Counted from the first letter of the stretch, positions 53,616-63,586 are shown. The stretch is DNA of 64,000 bases from Candidatus Melainabacteria bacterium (GCA_003258795.1 QHMH01000009.1:49547-113546); one strand, 5' to 3'. Numbers and translations: made by a program. The notes: generated by a model from the letters alone, not told the origin.

Positions 53616-55256
53616 ATGGCAGGAAAAGATTTTTTTACGGACAATGAAAGCTTGAAAAGTGATTTTTCAGCTGCGAGAGCAATAATTACGGCGCCGTTTT
53701 TTGGAAACAACGTTAAAGAAGTTAGAGATGTTGCAAGTGCTTATGAGCTTGCAAGAACAAGTTCAGGAATAGTTGAGCTTGAAGGCGAGCCGATTCCTAA
53801 CTTTAAAAAATTGGGGCTAAAGAAAAACACAAAAAGGCTATTATTTAATGACGGGGCTGTTGTCGGAAGATGTGCAGCAGCAAGAAGAATTGTTGGAGAA
53901 GACAACTGCAACCTTACAGAGCTTTTACCAATACTAAGAGAGGCGGTTTACAAGACAAGATATAAAAAAATGTACAAAGCTCAAACCGTCGTGGGATTAG
54001 ACAAAGACTTTATGATAAGAGCAAACTTACTTATCCCAGAAAATTTTGAACATATTCTCTACGGTTGGATGCTAAACTTTCAATCAATTACAAAAGAATA
54101 TGCAAAAATGTACAAAGCTTCTAAAAAATTGAATACAAGTGATATTTACATAATATCCGATCCCGACTGGTCACATCCTAATCACCCTTATGGATTGACC
54201 TTTTTTGATGCTGAACACAATTGTGCTGCGATTTTGGGAATGAGATATTTTGGGGAACACAAAAAAGGAACACTAACACTTGCTTGGGGAAGTGCGGCGA
54301 GAAACGGTTATGTATCTTGCCATGGTGGAATGAAAAGATACACAAAGGGCAAAGACAGCTATCAATGTGCGTTTTTAGGACTTTCTGGTTCTGGAAAATC
54401 AACAATTACGCACGCTGACCACATTAAAGATTACAAAGTTTCTGTCCTACATGATGATGCATTTATAATAAACTCTAAAGAAAAATTTTCCATAGCTTTA
54501 GAGCCTGCGTATTTTGACACAACAAGGGATTACCCTGCTGATTGTGAGGATAATAAACACGTTCTTATATACCAAAACGCAGGTGTAATCCAAGATGAAA
54601 AAGGGAAAATGTATGCCATAACTGGTGATATCAGAAACGGTAATGGCAGAGCAATAAAATCAAGATACAGAGAAAAAAATAGAGCAGACAGATTTGACAA
54701 TCCGGTAAATTCGATTTTCTGGTTAATGAAGGATTCAAGTTTGCCACCTGTTTTAAAAATTGAAGACTCGATATTGGCATCATCTCTTGGTGCAACACTT
54801 GCAACAAAAAGAACTGTTGCTGAACGACTTGTAAAAGGTGTTGACAGAAATGCGCTTGTAATCGAGCCATATGCTAACCCATTCAGAGTTTACCCTCTTT
54901 GTGTGGATTATGAAAGATTTAAAGAACTCTTTTCAACTGGCGTTGATTGTTATATACTTAACACGGGAGATTTCAGAGGTCAAAATATAGAACCAAAAGT
55001 TACTCTTTCAATTCTTGAAAAGATTGTTAAAGGTGAGGCAAAATTTGAAAAATGGTCAAGATTTGATAGCCTTTTGACAATGCAAATTGACGGATTTGAT
55101 ACTACCCTCGAAGGGGAAGAAATTAAAGATGATTTTAGACACAATTGGGAACATCGAATTTCGTTTGTAAAATCAAGAGAAACTGAAAAATCTGGAGTAG
55201 ACAAACTTCCAGCAGAGGTTGTTGAAAAACTTGAAGGTATATTATCTCTCGTATAA
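53616..55256 (+). CDS. pckA: Phosphoenolpyruvate carboxykinase (ATP-type), divergent
   Basis: 546 residues. Family function: oxaloacetate plus ATP to PEP, CO2 and ADP, or the reverse in fermenting anaerobes. The kinase-1a loop GLSGSGKST lies at about 255-263 and the kinase-2-like HDDAF about 20 residues later; the family usually has GDDEH. The segment SLPPVLKIEDSILASSLGAT replaces the common PPVSKLTPEQ...SGYTAK pattern. C-terminal ILNTGDFRGQNIEPKVTLSI is recognisable. Start ATG has GGAG five bases upstream; an earlier ATG is out of frame. Divergence leaves the exact substrate slightly uncertain. Confidence 0.82.
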   Translation: MAGKDFFTDNESLKSDFSAARAIITAPFFGNNVKEVRDVASAYELARTSSGIVELEGEPIPNFKKLGLKKNTKRLLFNDGAVVGRCAAARRIVGEDNCNLTELLPILREAVYKTRYKKMYKAQTVVGLDKDFMIRANLLIPENFEHILYGWMLNFQSITKEYAKMYKASKKLNTSDIYIISDPDWSHPNHPYGLTFFDAEHNCAAILGMRYFGEHKKGTLTLAWGSAARNGYVSCHGGMKRYTKGKDSYQCAFLGLSGSGKSTITHADHIKDYKVSVLHDDAFIINSKEKFSIALEPAYFDTTRDYPADCEDNKHVLIYQNAGVIQDEKGKMYAITGDIRNGNGRAIKSRYREKNRADRFDNPVNSIFWLMKDSSLPPVLKIEDSILASSLGATLATKRTVAERLVKGVDRNALVIEPYANPFRVYPLCVDYERFKELFSTGVDCYILNTGDFRGQNIEPKVTLSILEKIVKGEAKFEKWSRFDSLLTMQIDGFDTTLEGEEIKDDFRHNWEHRISFVKSRETEKSGVDKLPAEVVEKLEGILSLV

Positions 55257-55269
55257 AGGAGAATTTGAG

Positions 55270-56709
55270 ATGAAAATAAAATCAGGAAATTTAAGAGAAG
55301 AATGTGACGTAGTTGTCCTTTCAAAATTTGAAGATGAAAAAAAGCTTTCAAAAAGTATAGTAGAGATTGATAAAGATTTAGATTTAATTAAAAAATATGC
55401 AATTTCTCAAGATAACTTTGAAGGTAAGTTCGGCGCAACTTATGTTTTACAAACTTATGGTAAGATTTCTGCAAAGAAAGTTCTCCTTGTTGGTTTGGGA
55501 AGCAAAAAACTTTTTACAGCTGATTTATTGAGAGAATTAGTTGCAAAGATTACAAAAATTCTTAATGTAATGAATGCGCAAAAGGTTTGCATTTCTCTTG
55601 ATACAAACTTAAGCGAAGAAAAATATGCTCATAACGTTGCATTAGGTTTGATGATGGGCGAATATTCTTTCGATAAATATAAGAGCAAAAAAAATAAACG
55701 CACAATAAAAGAAGTTATTGTAAATACAAGTTCAGAAGAAGAATTGAGAAAGGGTCAACTGATTGGAGAAGCGACATCATACGCAAGAAACCTTTCAAAC
55801 GAACCTGCACAATACCTAACACCAGAAAAACTTGCACAGTATGCAAAAGAAATTGAAGGAATAGAAACAAAGGTATTGATGCCTGAAGAAATTGAAAAAG
55901 AAGGGATGACAGCATATCTTGCAGTTGCAAGAGGAAGCGTTCACACTCCAAGATTTATTCATATGCACTACAAACCAGAGAATGCAAAGAAAACTATTGC
56001 ATTGATTGGAAAAGGTATAACATTTGACTCTGGCGGAATGGATTTAAAACCACCAGCATCTATGCTTACAATGAGAGATGATATGTCTGGCGGAGCAGTT
56101 GTTATGGCTGTAATGAAGCTACTTAAAGACCTCAAACCTGATGTTGAAGTTCACGGGATAATTGCAGCTTGCGAAAATATGATAAGCGGAAAAGCATACA
56201 AACCAGGGGATATAATAACTGCAAAAAATAAAAAAACAATTGAGGTAGAAAATACCGATGCTGAAGGTAGAATAACACTTGCTGATGCACTTTGTTACGC
56301 TTGCGAACTCAAAGTTGATGAGATAATCGATATTGCGACATTAACAGGAGCTTGCATGGTGGCATTAGGCTCACAATGTGCAGGGCTTTTAGGAAACAAT
56401 GAAGAACTTAAGGATAAAATTAAAAAGATAGGCGATGAGCAAGGCGAAAGATTTTGGAAATTGCCAATGTATCCTGAATATTTTGAGCCATTAAAAAGCG
56501 ATGTCGCTGATATGAAAAACACTGGCGGTCGCTGGGGCGGTGCATCAAGTGCTGGATTATTTTTAAACGAATTTGTGGATAAAAGTATTCCTTGGGCACA
56601 CCTTGATATTGCTGGCACAGCTTTTCTTGATAGACCACAAAAAGACCTTATTAAAGGTGCAACAGGTATTGGCGTAAGAACTTTGATTAACTACATAGCG
56701 GGAGAATAA
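55270..56709 (+). CDS. pepA: Leucyl aminopeptidase (M17 family)
   Basis: 479 residues from MKIKSGNLREE, with AAGGAG eight bases upstream. Removes N-terminal residues from peptides in the cytosol. Metal ligands are visible in IGKGITFDSGGMDLK, DDMSGGAVV and NTDAEGRITLADAL; the N-terminal macro-like domain (1-165) is shorter on conservation. It follows the PEP carboxykinase gene by 13 bases and precedes gpmI by two, so the three form an operon. Confidence 0.95.
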   Translation: MKIKSGNLREECDVVVLSKFEDEKKLSKSIVEIDKDLDLIKKYAISQDNFEGKFGATYVLQTYGKISAKKVLLVGLGSKKLFTADLLRELVAKITKILNVMNAQKVCISLDTNLSEEKYAHNVALGLMMGEYSFDKYKSKKNKRTIKEVIVNTSSEEELRKGQLIGEATSYARNLSNEPAQYLTPEKLAQYAKEIEGIETKVLMPEEIEKEGMTAYLAVARGSVHTPRFIHMHYKPENAKKTIALIGKGITFDSGGMDLKPPASMLTMRDDMSGGAVVMAVMKLLKDLKPDVEVHGIIAACENMISGKAYKPGDIITAKNKKTIEVENTDAEGRITLADALCYACELKVDEIIDIATLTGACMVALGSQCAGLLGNNEELKDKIKKIGDEQGERFWKLPMYPEYFEPLKSDVADMKNTGGRWGGASSAGLFLNEFVDKSIPWAHLDIAGTAFLDRPQKDLIKGATGIGVRTLINYIAGE

Positions 56710-56711
56710 AA

Positions 56712-58241
56712 ATGACACAACAAAGAGTATTATTATGTATTATGGATGGATGGGGAATCAACCCTAATTTAAAAACAGCAAAATACGATGCGACAAAGCT
56801 TTCGCACCCTATTCATATAGATGAACTTATAAAAGAATATCCTCACACAAAAATTCATGCAGATAGTGAATACGTTGGACTTCCGCAAGGTCAAATGGGC
56901 AACTCTGAAGTTGGACACCTCAATTTAGGTGCAGGAAGAGTTGTATATCAAGAACTTACGAAAATTAACAAGAGCATAAGAGAAGGAAAGTTTTTTGAAA
57001 ATGAAGTACTTTTAAATGCCGTAAAACATGTAAAAGAAAATGACTCATCTCTTCATCTATACGGTCTTGTATCAGACGGTGGCGTACATTCTTCAATGGA
57101 TCATTTGTTTGCCCTAATCAAATTGGCAGCACAAAACGGACTTAAAAAAGTTTACGTCCATGTATTCTCTGACGGAAGAGATACACTTCCAAAGAGTGCA
57201 ATGACATACGTTCAACAAGTTGAAGATGAGCTTAAAAAATATGGTTTGCCACCTGTTGCAAGCATAAGCGGACGTTACTACGCAATGGATAGAGATAACC
57301 GTTGGGATAGAATAGAAAAAGCTTATAACTGCCTACTTTTAGGAGAAGGAGAAAAGGCAGAAAGTGCTAAAGAAGCCATCGAAAAATCTTACGAAAAAGG
57401 TGATACAGATGAATTCATTTTGCCAACGGTAATAAATGTTCCAAACTCAAGAATTGAAGATAACGATGCAATTATTTTCTTTAACTTCCGTCCTGATAGA
57501 GCAAGAGAAATTACAAAAGCAATGACTTTTGAAGAATTTGACGGATTTGAAAGAAAAGCTGTAAGAAAAAATCTTTACTATGTTTGCATGACACAATACG
57601 ATGAAACATTTGATATAAATGTTGCGTTTGGTCCAGAGAAAATGACAAACATTCTTGGTGACGTATTGGATCAACACAACATTAAACAATATAGAACAGC
57701 AGAAACAGAAAAATATGCACACATTACATTCTTCTTTAATGGCGGTGTTGAAGAACCTAAAAAGCTTGAAACAAGAGCACTTGTTGCTTCACCAAAAGTT
57801 CCAACATACGATATGCAACCAGAAATGAGTGCTTATGAAGTTTGTGAAAATGTTTTGAAGGCAGAAGACAATGAAGAGTATGGATTTATTCTTGTAAACT
57901 TTGCAAACCCAGATATGGTTGGACATACAGGAAATCTTGAAGCCGCAGAAAAAGCATGTCATGTTGTCGATGAATGTGTTGGCAAAATTGCACAAAGAGC
58001 AAAAGAAAAAGGAATAATAATGCTATTAACAGCAGATCACGGAAATGCTGAAGTTATGGCAGATGAAAACGGTGTTGTACAAACAGCACATACAACCAAC
58101 GAAGTTCCTTTTGTTGTAATCAACGCTAAAGAAGGTTTGAAACTTCGAGAAGAAGGAGCATTATGTGACGTCGCTCCGACAGTTTTGAAATTGATGTCAA
58201 TTCCTCAACCTGTCGAAATGACTGGAACATCTTTGGTTTAG
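56712..58241 (+). CDS. gpmI: 2,3-bisphosphoglycerate-independent phosphoglycerate mutase
   Basis: 509 residues. Interconverts 3- and 2-phosphoglycerate in glycolysis using two manganese ions. Motifs: CIMDGWGINPN, the catalytic Ser in GNSEVGHLNLGAGR, SDGRDTLP, FNFRPDRAREIT and the metal-site TADHGNAEVM. Next to PEP carboxykinase, which acts close to it in central carbon flow. Confidence 0.97.
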   Translation: MTQQRVLLCIMDGWGINPNLKTAKYDATKLSHPIHIDELIKEYPHTKIHADSEYVGLPQGQMGNSEVGHLNLGAGRVVYQELTKINKSIREGKFFENEVLLNAVKHVKENDSSLHLYGLVSDGGVHSSMDHLFALIKLAAQNGLKKVYVHVFSDGRDTLPKSAMTYVQQVEDELKKYGLPPVASISGRYYAMDRDNRWDRIEKAYNCLLLGEGEKAESAKEAIEKSYEKGDTDEFILPTVINVPNSRIEDNDAIIFFNFRPDRAREITKAMTFEEFDGFERKAVRKNLYYVCMTQYDETFDINVAFGPEKMTNILGDVLDQHNIKQYRTAETEKYAHITFFFNGGVEEPKKLETRALVASPKVPTYDMQPEMSAYEVCENVLKAEDNEEYGFILVNFANPDMVGHTGNLEAAEKACHVVDECVGKIAQRAKEKGIIMLLTADHGNAEVMADENGVVQTAHTTNEVPFVVINAKEGLKLREEGALCDVAPTVLKLMSIPQPVEMTGTSLV

Positions 58242-58262
58242 TTTGTCTAAAAATTTGTTTCT

Positions 58263-58270
58263 GGTATAAT
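58263..58270 (+). promoter_or_regulatory. Extended -10 promoter of the SNF2 gene
   Basis: TGGTATAAT-type box ends 19 bases before the start at 58290; TTGTCT about 16 bases upstream could be the -35. GGAAAAAG is the ribosome site. Confidence 0.55.
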
Positions 58271-58289
58271 ACTTATTGACGGAAAAAGT

Positions 58290-61286
58290 ATGGAAACATT
58301 AACAAAACCACTTAATATAGATTTAGCTTTCAAGAAAAACAATGTCGATGAATTGTTTTTCAATTTGAGTGAAAATCCAAAATGCTTTAAAAATAAAGAC
58401 TTTAGATACACTTTAAGTCTTATCTATCAGACAGTAGAAGATGAATTTGAAGGAATATTTTTAAGCCCCGTTTCGCCTGTCAGAAATACAGATTTCTATA
58501 TGATAGAAGAGAATGGAAATCTTGCATTTTTTGTAACACCGACGAACAATTTTCAATTTTATTTGAAATCAAAAGGGTCAATGTTTAGATTTTCACCTAC
58601 GATGCTTGAAGGCAAACAAGGTTATGTAATGCCTCTTGACTTGGTTTTGGACTATTTTGGTGGATTTGGAGAGATAATTGATTTTTCCGCCGTAACACCT
58701 TCTTTTGTTTACTTTAACAAGCTTACACAGTTTGTTATGAGCCTTATTCAAAAGTTGTATTTTATTCCTACAATTAAGTCAAAAACAAATACTTTTAAGA
58801 TTGTTTATGAACCGATAATATCAAATAATCAAATTGCAAGAATTATTAGTCAGTTTGAAGAAAATCTTGACGAAAACCTTTTTATAAAGGGGAAAATGCC
58901 TGAAAATTTCGTAACTGATTTTATCAGAGGATACCTAAATTATCTTATATATAAATTTTTGGGAATTAAGGCATACAAATTTTCAAATATTGATTCAGGA
59001 CTTTATCTCATAAAAGATATTGACTTCAAGTCTGCGATTAGAAGCAATGATATTTCAGAAGGCATCTCTCAATGGTTTGACGAGTTGTACCTCGGAAAAT
59101 ATGATGTAATTCCGTTTTTCAAAATAAACAAAATTACAGATGAAAAATTTGAACTAAAAATCCACATCAAAAACAGAAAGACTGGAGAAACTGTATTGAT
59201 GGACGATTTGTATACAAAGGATAAAGTTTTTGATATAGCGTCTTCCGATGTTTCAAAAATTGTCGAAAAGCAATTGAATTATGTCGTGAAATACATGCCA
59301 GAACTTGAAAAACTTTTCGAGGATGAGGACAAACTTTCTCTTGAGTTAAACCTTCAAGAAGTTTATCAGATAATAACAAAAACATCATATTATCTTCAAA
59401 AAGCACAAGTTGAAGTAATATTACCAGAAGAACTTACAAACATCGTTGTTCCAAGAGCATCGATAAATGCAAGAGTCAAATCAGATAGAGCTGCAGATTT
59501 AATAAATATATTCAACAATAATAAATCTGGAAAAATTACTCTAACAGAAATTTTAGACTTTAATTATGAAATAGCAATTGGAGATGAAAAAATCAGCCTT
59601 GAAGAGTTCAAAAAATTAGTTGACGAAAACAATGGTTTGATAAAATATGGCAACCACTATGTTCTTATCGATAAAGAAGAAAATAAAAAGGCTTTTGAAG
59701 AACTTTTGAATCCTAATCTGCTAAAGATGTCAAGAATGGAACTTATTCATGCATCAATGTCCGGTCAATTGGGTGAATATGATTTTGATTACGATGAAAA
59801 ATTTGCAAGCATAATCAAAGACTTTAATAAGCCGGTAGAAGTAACCCCGCCAAAAGATTTAAAGGGAACTTTGAGGGTATATCAAGAAACAGGATTGAAG
59901 TGGCTTTGGACTAACGTTTCAAAAGGCTTTGGTTGTTGTATGGCAGATGATATGGGGCTTGGAAAAACAATTCAGGTAATAAGTCTTATCTTAAAACTAA
60001 AAGAAGAAGGCAAACTTAAACACCCTGTTTTGGTTGTTTGTCCAACAACCTTGATGGGAAACTGGATGAAAGAACTTGAGATGTTTGCACCGACACTTAA
60101 AGCAGCAATATATCACGGTCTTGATAGAGAACTTGATATGAAAAATGATATAATTCTCACAACCTATGCAATTATGAGAATAGATGCTGAAAAGATGAAA
60201 AGCGAAAGTTGGTCAATGGTCATCGTAGATGAAGCACAAAATATCAAAAACCCAGATACTGCTCAAACTCTCGCTGTAAAATCAGTTAAGTCAGATATCA
60301 AAATTGCGATGACAGGTACTCCGGTAGAAAATAGATTGACTGAATTGTGGAGTATTTTTGATTTCATAAATAGAGGATATTTAGGTTCATTGAAGGAATT
60401 CCAAAAAGGATATGCAATTCCTATTGAAAAATTTAAAGAACTTTCAAGAGCATCAAAACTTCGTATGTCTGTATCTCCGTTTGTTTTAAGACGTTTAAAA
60501 ACGGACAAACATGTAATATCAGACTTGCCAGAAAAGATAGTTATAAACGATTATTGTTATCTCACAAAGACACAAGCAGCTTTGTATGAAAAAACTCTTA
60601 ATGAGATGATGGGCAAAATTAGCGGTGTTCAGGGAGTTTCAAGAAGAGGAAATATCTTCAAGATGATTACAATCTTAAAACAAATTTGCAATCACCCTTA
60701 TCAATTCTTAAAATCTGGAGAAATGAATAAAGAATTGTCTGGAAAACTTGAAAAATGTATAGATTTGCTCTCTCAAATTCTTGAAAACGATGAAAAAACT
60801 TTAATCTTTACCCAATACAAAGAAATGGGAGATATTTTGGTTAAAGTTATTGAAGATGAACTCAATATAACACCATCCTTCTTCCACGGATCATTAACAG
60901 TTGCACAAAGAGAAAGCATGATTGAGGATTTCCAAAACAACCCAGAAAGAAAGATTATGATACTTTCGCTTAAAGCTGGTGGAACAGGGCTAAACTTAAC
61001 AAAAGCAACCAACGTTATCCACTACGATTTATGGTGGAATCCTGCAGTTGAAGATCAAGCAACTGACAGAACATATCGTATTGGACAAGATAAAAATGTA
61101 ATGGTTCATAGACTCGTTACATTGGGAACTTTTGAAGAAAAAATTGATGAAATGTTGAAAAGTAAAAAAGACCTTGCAAATATGGCAGTATTTGAAGGTG
61201 AAAAAATCATTACAGAACTTTCTGACGAAGAAATCTACGAAATATTTACTCTATCAAGCGGTGGTGTTGGTACAAAATTGCAATAA
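58290..61286 (+). CDS. SNF2-family DNA-dependent ATPase/helicase
   Basis: 998 residues. The N-terminal 370 residues are of unknown type. Residues about 400-480 (PRASINARVKSDRAADLINI onward) resemble the SNF2 helicase-associated DUF3670 domain. The ATPase has motif I DDMGLGKTIQV at about 553-563, motif II VDEAQNIKN near 647, and the C-terminal helicase motifs TQYKEMGDIL, SLKAGGTGLNL and DQATDRTYRIGQDKNV. Such proteins remodel protein-DNA or nucleic-acid complexes; in bacteria the target is mostly unknown. Not linked to a restriction or defence system here. Confidence 0.93.
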   Translation: METLTKPLNIDLAFKKNNVDELFFNLSENPKCFKNKDFRYTLSLIYQTVEDEFEGIFLSPVSPVRNTDFYMIEENGNLAFFVTPTNNFQFYLKSKGSMFRFSPTMLEGKQGYVMPLDLVLDYFGGFGEIIDFSAVTPSFVYFNKLTQFVMSLIQKLYFIPTIKSKTNTFKIVYEPIISNNQIARIISQFEENLDENLFIKGKMPENFVTDFIRGYLNYLIYKFLGIKAYKFSNIDSGLYLIKDIDFKSAIRSNDISEGISQWFDELYLGKYDVIPFFKINKITDEKFELKIHIKNRKTGETVLMDDLYTKDKVFDIASSDVSKIVEKQLNYVVKYMPELEKLFEDEDKLSLELNLQEVYQIITKTSYYLQKAQVEVILPEELTNIVVPRASINARVKSDRAADLINIFNNNKSGKITLTEILDFNYEIAIGDEKISLEEFKKLVDENNGLIKYGNHYVLIDKEENKKAFEELLNPNLLKMSRMELIHASMSGQLGEYDFDYDEKFASIIKDFNKPVEVTPPKDLKGTLRVYQETGLKWLWTNVSKGFGCCMADDMGLGKTIQVISLILKLKEEGKLKHPVLVVCPTTLMGNWMKELEMFAPTLKAAIYHGLDRELDMKNDIILTTYAIMRIDAEKMKSESWSMVIVDEAQNIKNPDTAQTLAVKSVKSDIKIAMTGTPVENRLTELWSIFDFINRGYLGSLKEFQKGYAIPIEKFKELSRASKLRMSVSPFVLRRLKTDKHVISDLPEKIVINDYCYLTKTQAALYEKTLNEMMGKISGVQGVSRRGNIFKMITILKQICNHPYQFLKSGEMNKELSGKLEKCIDLLSQILENDEKTLIFTQYKEMGDILVKVIEDELNITPSFFHGSLTVAQRESMIEDFQNNPERKIMILSLKAGGTGLNLTKATNVIHYDLWWNPAVEDQATDRTYRIGQDKNVMVHRLVTLGTFEEKIDEMLKSKKDLANMAVFEGEKIITELSDEEIYEIFTLSSGGVGTKLQ

Positions 61287-61364
61287 TTAAAAATTTTATA
61301 AAATTGAGGCAATTTTTTTGTAAAAAAATACTTATTAAACATGTAGCAAATAAAAAGGAGCATC

Positions 61365-61496
61365 ATGTTTAGTCCTGAATTTATGAAATTCTTAATCGGC
61401 TACCAAAAAAGTGAACCGAAAAAAGAAAAGGAAATCCGTCTTAAAATGAAAAAGACAGTTCCTAGTGCTGTATTGGTAACTAATAAAGAAAAATAA
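61365..61496 (+). CDS. Small ORF of 43 residues, function unknown
   Basis: A short reading frame (MFSPEFMKFLIGYQKSEPKK... ending TNKEK) with a very good ribosome site AAAAAGGAG four bases before the ATG. The product is basic, with a short hydrophobic start and no Cys. It lies alone between the SNF2 gene and the CpaE-like gene, whose promoter follows. Short ORFs often arise by chance, but the ribosome site makes this one better than most. No family is recognised. Confidence 0.5.
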   Translation: MFSPEFMKFLIGYQKSEPKKEKEIRLKMKKTVPSAVLVTNKEK

Positions 61497-61503
61497 TACC
61501 CTG

Positions 61504-61532
61504 TTGAGTTCCATTGGAAAGTGTAGTACAAT
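61504..61532 (+). promoter_or_regulatory. Promoter of the CpaE-like gene
   Basis: TTGAGT (61504-61509) and TACAAT (61527-61532) have a 17-base spacer, followed by AAGGTGG as ribosome site before the ATG at 61552. Confidence 0.65.
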
Positions 61533-61551
61533 ACACAAATAAGGTGGAAAT

Positions 61552-62745
61552 ATGTCAGAAAAAATCAACACGGTTTTGGCTAATTTTGATACACAGGCTC
61601 AACAACTTTTGAGCTTGTATCTTGAAGAACTCGATTTTGTAAACCTTGAAAAAAGTTTTGAGGATATAAATGAAGCGTTCGATTTTGTATTGAAGTCAAG
61701 ACCAGAAATATTAGTTGTTGATATTTCACAGAAAACAGATTTTGTTTTAAATCTAATTTCTAAAATGTTGACCACACACAAAACCTGCAAGATACTTGCT
61801 GTGTCGACAGATTATTCATCAAATACTGTCATAAAGGCGATGAGAGCAGGAGTAAGAGATCTTATAAGCGCACCTGTTATAAAAGAAGATTTTAAGAGTG
61901 CAATACAAAAACTTAAAGGTGAAAGTCCTGTAAAAAAAGAGAAAAAAAGTCGTGTTATAACTGTTTTCTCAAATAAGGGTGGAATTGGGAAAACATCAAT
62001 TGCTGTTAATTTAGCACTTGAACTTGCTAATATAACTAAAGAAAAAGTTGCTTTAATAGATTTGAATTTGCAAATGGGAGATATAACAACATTCCTTGAT
62101 ATATCACCGTCATTTGATATATCTTATCCAATAAAAAATTTAAGCAAAATGAACTCAGAATTTCTACTAAATACACTTGAAAAATACAAAGACACTAATT
62201 TGTATGTACTTGCCGACCCTCCAAGTTTAGAAAAGGCGAAAGAAATAACCTCAGAACAAATTACTGGACTTATGAGAGTGCTTAGAGAAACGTTTTCTTA
62301 CATAATAATAGATATAAGTCCAAATTTTGAGAAAAAAACGATAGCAACGCTTGACAATTCAGATTTGATATTGCTTGTCACAATGGTAAACTTGCCTGCA
62401 ATAAGAAATTGTCAGAGATGTTTAGAAATATTCCAAAAATTGGGTTACGACGAAAATAAAACACAAGTGGTTTTAAATCGATTTATGGAAAATGATGAAA
62501 TCAAAGTCGATGATGTAGAAAGTGTTCTAAACAAAGAAGTTTATTGGAAAGTTCCAAACAACTATTTTGCGATAATGTCAGCAATCAACAAAGGTATTCC
62601 GGTAAGTATAATGAATCCGGATTCAAATATAACGCAAAGTTATCAAGGATTAGCTGTAAAATTGGCAGATAATGTACTAAAGCAAAACTTTGCGGTAAAA
62701 ACAGATAGAACATCTGAATTTAATTTTATGAGTTTATTTGAATAA
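61552..62745 (+). CDS. CpaE/TadZ-like protein (receiver-like domain plus MinD/ParA ATPase)
   Basis: 397 residues. The N-terminal 120 residues have a receiver-like fold, with PEILVVDIS near the phospho-Asp position. The ATPase domain has a deviant Walker A, KGGIGKT at 142-148, then LIDLNLQMGDITTFL and IIIDISPNFEKK. The pattern is that of CpaE/TadZ, which places Tad pili at the pole, or of other MinD relatives. The prepilin-like gene at 17.6-19.0 kb is the only pilus-like gene in the window, and no tad genes are adjacent, so a pilus role is a guess. Confidence 0.85.
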   Translation: MSEKINTVLANFDTQAQQLLSLYLEELDFVNLEKSFEDINEAFDFVLKSRPEILVVDISQKTDFVLNLISKMLTTHKTCKILAVSTDYSSNTVIKAMRAGVRDLISAPVIKEDFKSAIQKLKGESPVKKEKKSRVITVFSNKGGIGKTSIAVNLALELANITKEKVALIDLNLQMGDITTFLDISPSFDISYPIKNLSKMNSEFLLNTLEKYKDTNLYVLADPPSLEKAKEITSEQITGLMRVLRETFSYIIIDISPNFEKKTIATLDNSDLILLVTMVNLPAIRNCQRCLEIFQKLGYDENKTQVVLNRFMENDEIKVDDVESVLNKEVYWKVPNNYFAIMSAINKGIPVSIMNPDSNITQSYQGLAVKLADNVLKQNFAVKTDRTSEFNFMSLFE

Positions 62746-62818
62746 GTTTTGTTTTTTATATTTGGCCATTTGTGTCAAAATATTCTATAAACATTTTGGA
62801 TAATATATTGTCTAACAC

Positions 62819-62847
62819 TTGACATTTTGTAGGTTATACCCTATAAT
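62819..62847 (+). promoter_or_regulatory. Consensus promoter of the toxin-antitoxin locus
   Basis: TTGACA (62819-62824) and TATAAT (62842-62847) with a 17-base spacer match the sigma-70 consensus exactly. The leader is about 12 bases. Such a promoter suits an autoregulated operon; TAGGTTATACCCTATAATAAG has partial dyad symmetry (TAGG...CCTA) that could be an operator. Confidence 0.8.
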
Positions 62848-62865
62848 AAGAATAGGTATTATTTT

Positions 62866-63202
62866 ATGTCTGAAAAAGAACGCTTGAAACAAATTATATA
62901 TTACAAAACTATTGACGGACGTTGTCCTTATAATGAGTGGTTTAATTCATTAGACGACAAAACAAAATCAATAATTGATAACCGTATAGAACGCTTAATT
63001 GACGGTTTATATGGAGACCACAAAAACTATCAAACAGTTTATTATCAGAATTAAGATTTTTTGTTGGTAAAGGATATAGGGTTTACTACAAGGATCTTAC
63101 AAATTTTGTAATAATAATTGTTGCCGGCAAGGTAATCAAAAACGAGTTGTTAAACAAGCTGAAAAATATTTCAAAGACTTTATTGAAAGGAACTCAAAAT
63201 GA
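62866..63202 (+). pseudogene. HI1419-type (RelE-superfamily) toxin broken by two frameshifts
   Basis: The first 62 codons (MSEKERLKQIIYYKTIDGRC...GDHKNYQTVYYQN) match the start of the phage-derived Gp49/HI1419-like addiction toxin family and then hit a stop at 63054. The next piece of the protein continues in another frame (SELRFFVGKGYRVYYKDL, from about 63045) and the end in a third (RQGNQKRVVKQAEKYFKDF, from about 63125). Each junction fits a loss of one base. The last frame ends in TGA that overlaps the antitoxin ATG, the coupling expected of an intact operon. So the toxin is probably inactive, unless these are sequencing errors. Confidence 0.75.
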
Positions 63203-63552
63203 CAGATTTTGCAGAAGAATTTAATTTAGATATGGACAAAGTTATGGCTAATACTGTTAGTCATGATGATTATATGCATGAAAAATTGCAAGATAAAGAT
63301 TATCAAAGAATTTATCTTGAAACTTCTTTAGAAGAATTTGCAAAAGACGGTAATATAGATGTCTTTATTCGTTCGCTTCAACATGTTATAAAAGCCCGTG
63401 GGCATGGGGCAATTTCAGCTTTAGCAAGAGAATTAAACATGGATAGAAGTAATTTATCTGATATTCTTAATGGTAAAGTGCAGCCTAAAATCAGTACTAC
63501 ATTAAAATTGCTAAACGGTTTGGGATACAAGATTGAATTGAAATCTGCTTAA
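63199..63552 (+). CDS. HI1420-type antitoxin (helix-turn-helix)
   Basis: 117 residues. C-terminal half is a Cro/C1-like helix-turn-helix with the pattern GAISALARELNMDRSNLSDI and LNGKVQPKISTTLKLLNGLG, typical of the addiction-module antidote family (HI1420). The N-terminal 30 residues are an extra acidic extension. It overlaps the frame end of the toxin (ATGA). With the toxin broken it may persist as an orphan regulator. Confidence 0.88.
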   Translation: MTDFAEEFNLDMDKVMANTVSHDDYMHEKLQDKDYQRIYLETSLEEFAKDGNIDVFIRSLQHVIKARGHGAISALARELNMDRSNLSDILNGKVQPKISTTLKLLNGLGYKIELKSA

Positions 63553-63586
63553 ATATTCTTGTTATTCCGAAAACCTTTCATTTACC

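Noticed and set aside
55219..55269. Longer start for the leucyl aminopeptidase gene
   Set aside because: It would overlap the PEP carboxykinase gene by 38 bases, whereas the ATG at 55270 has AAGGAG at good spacing and the expected N-terminus.
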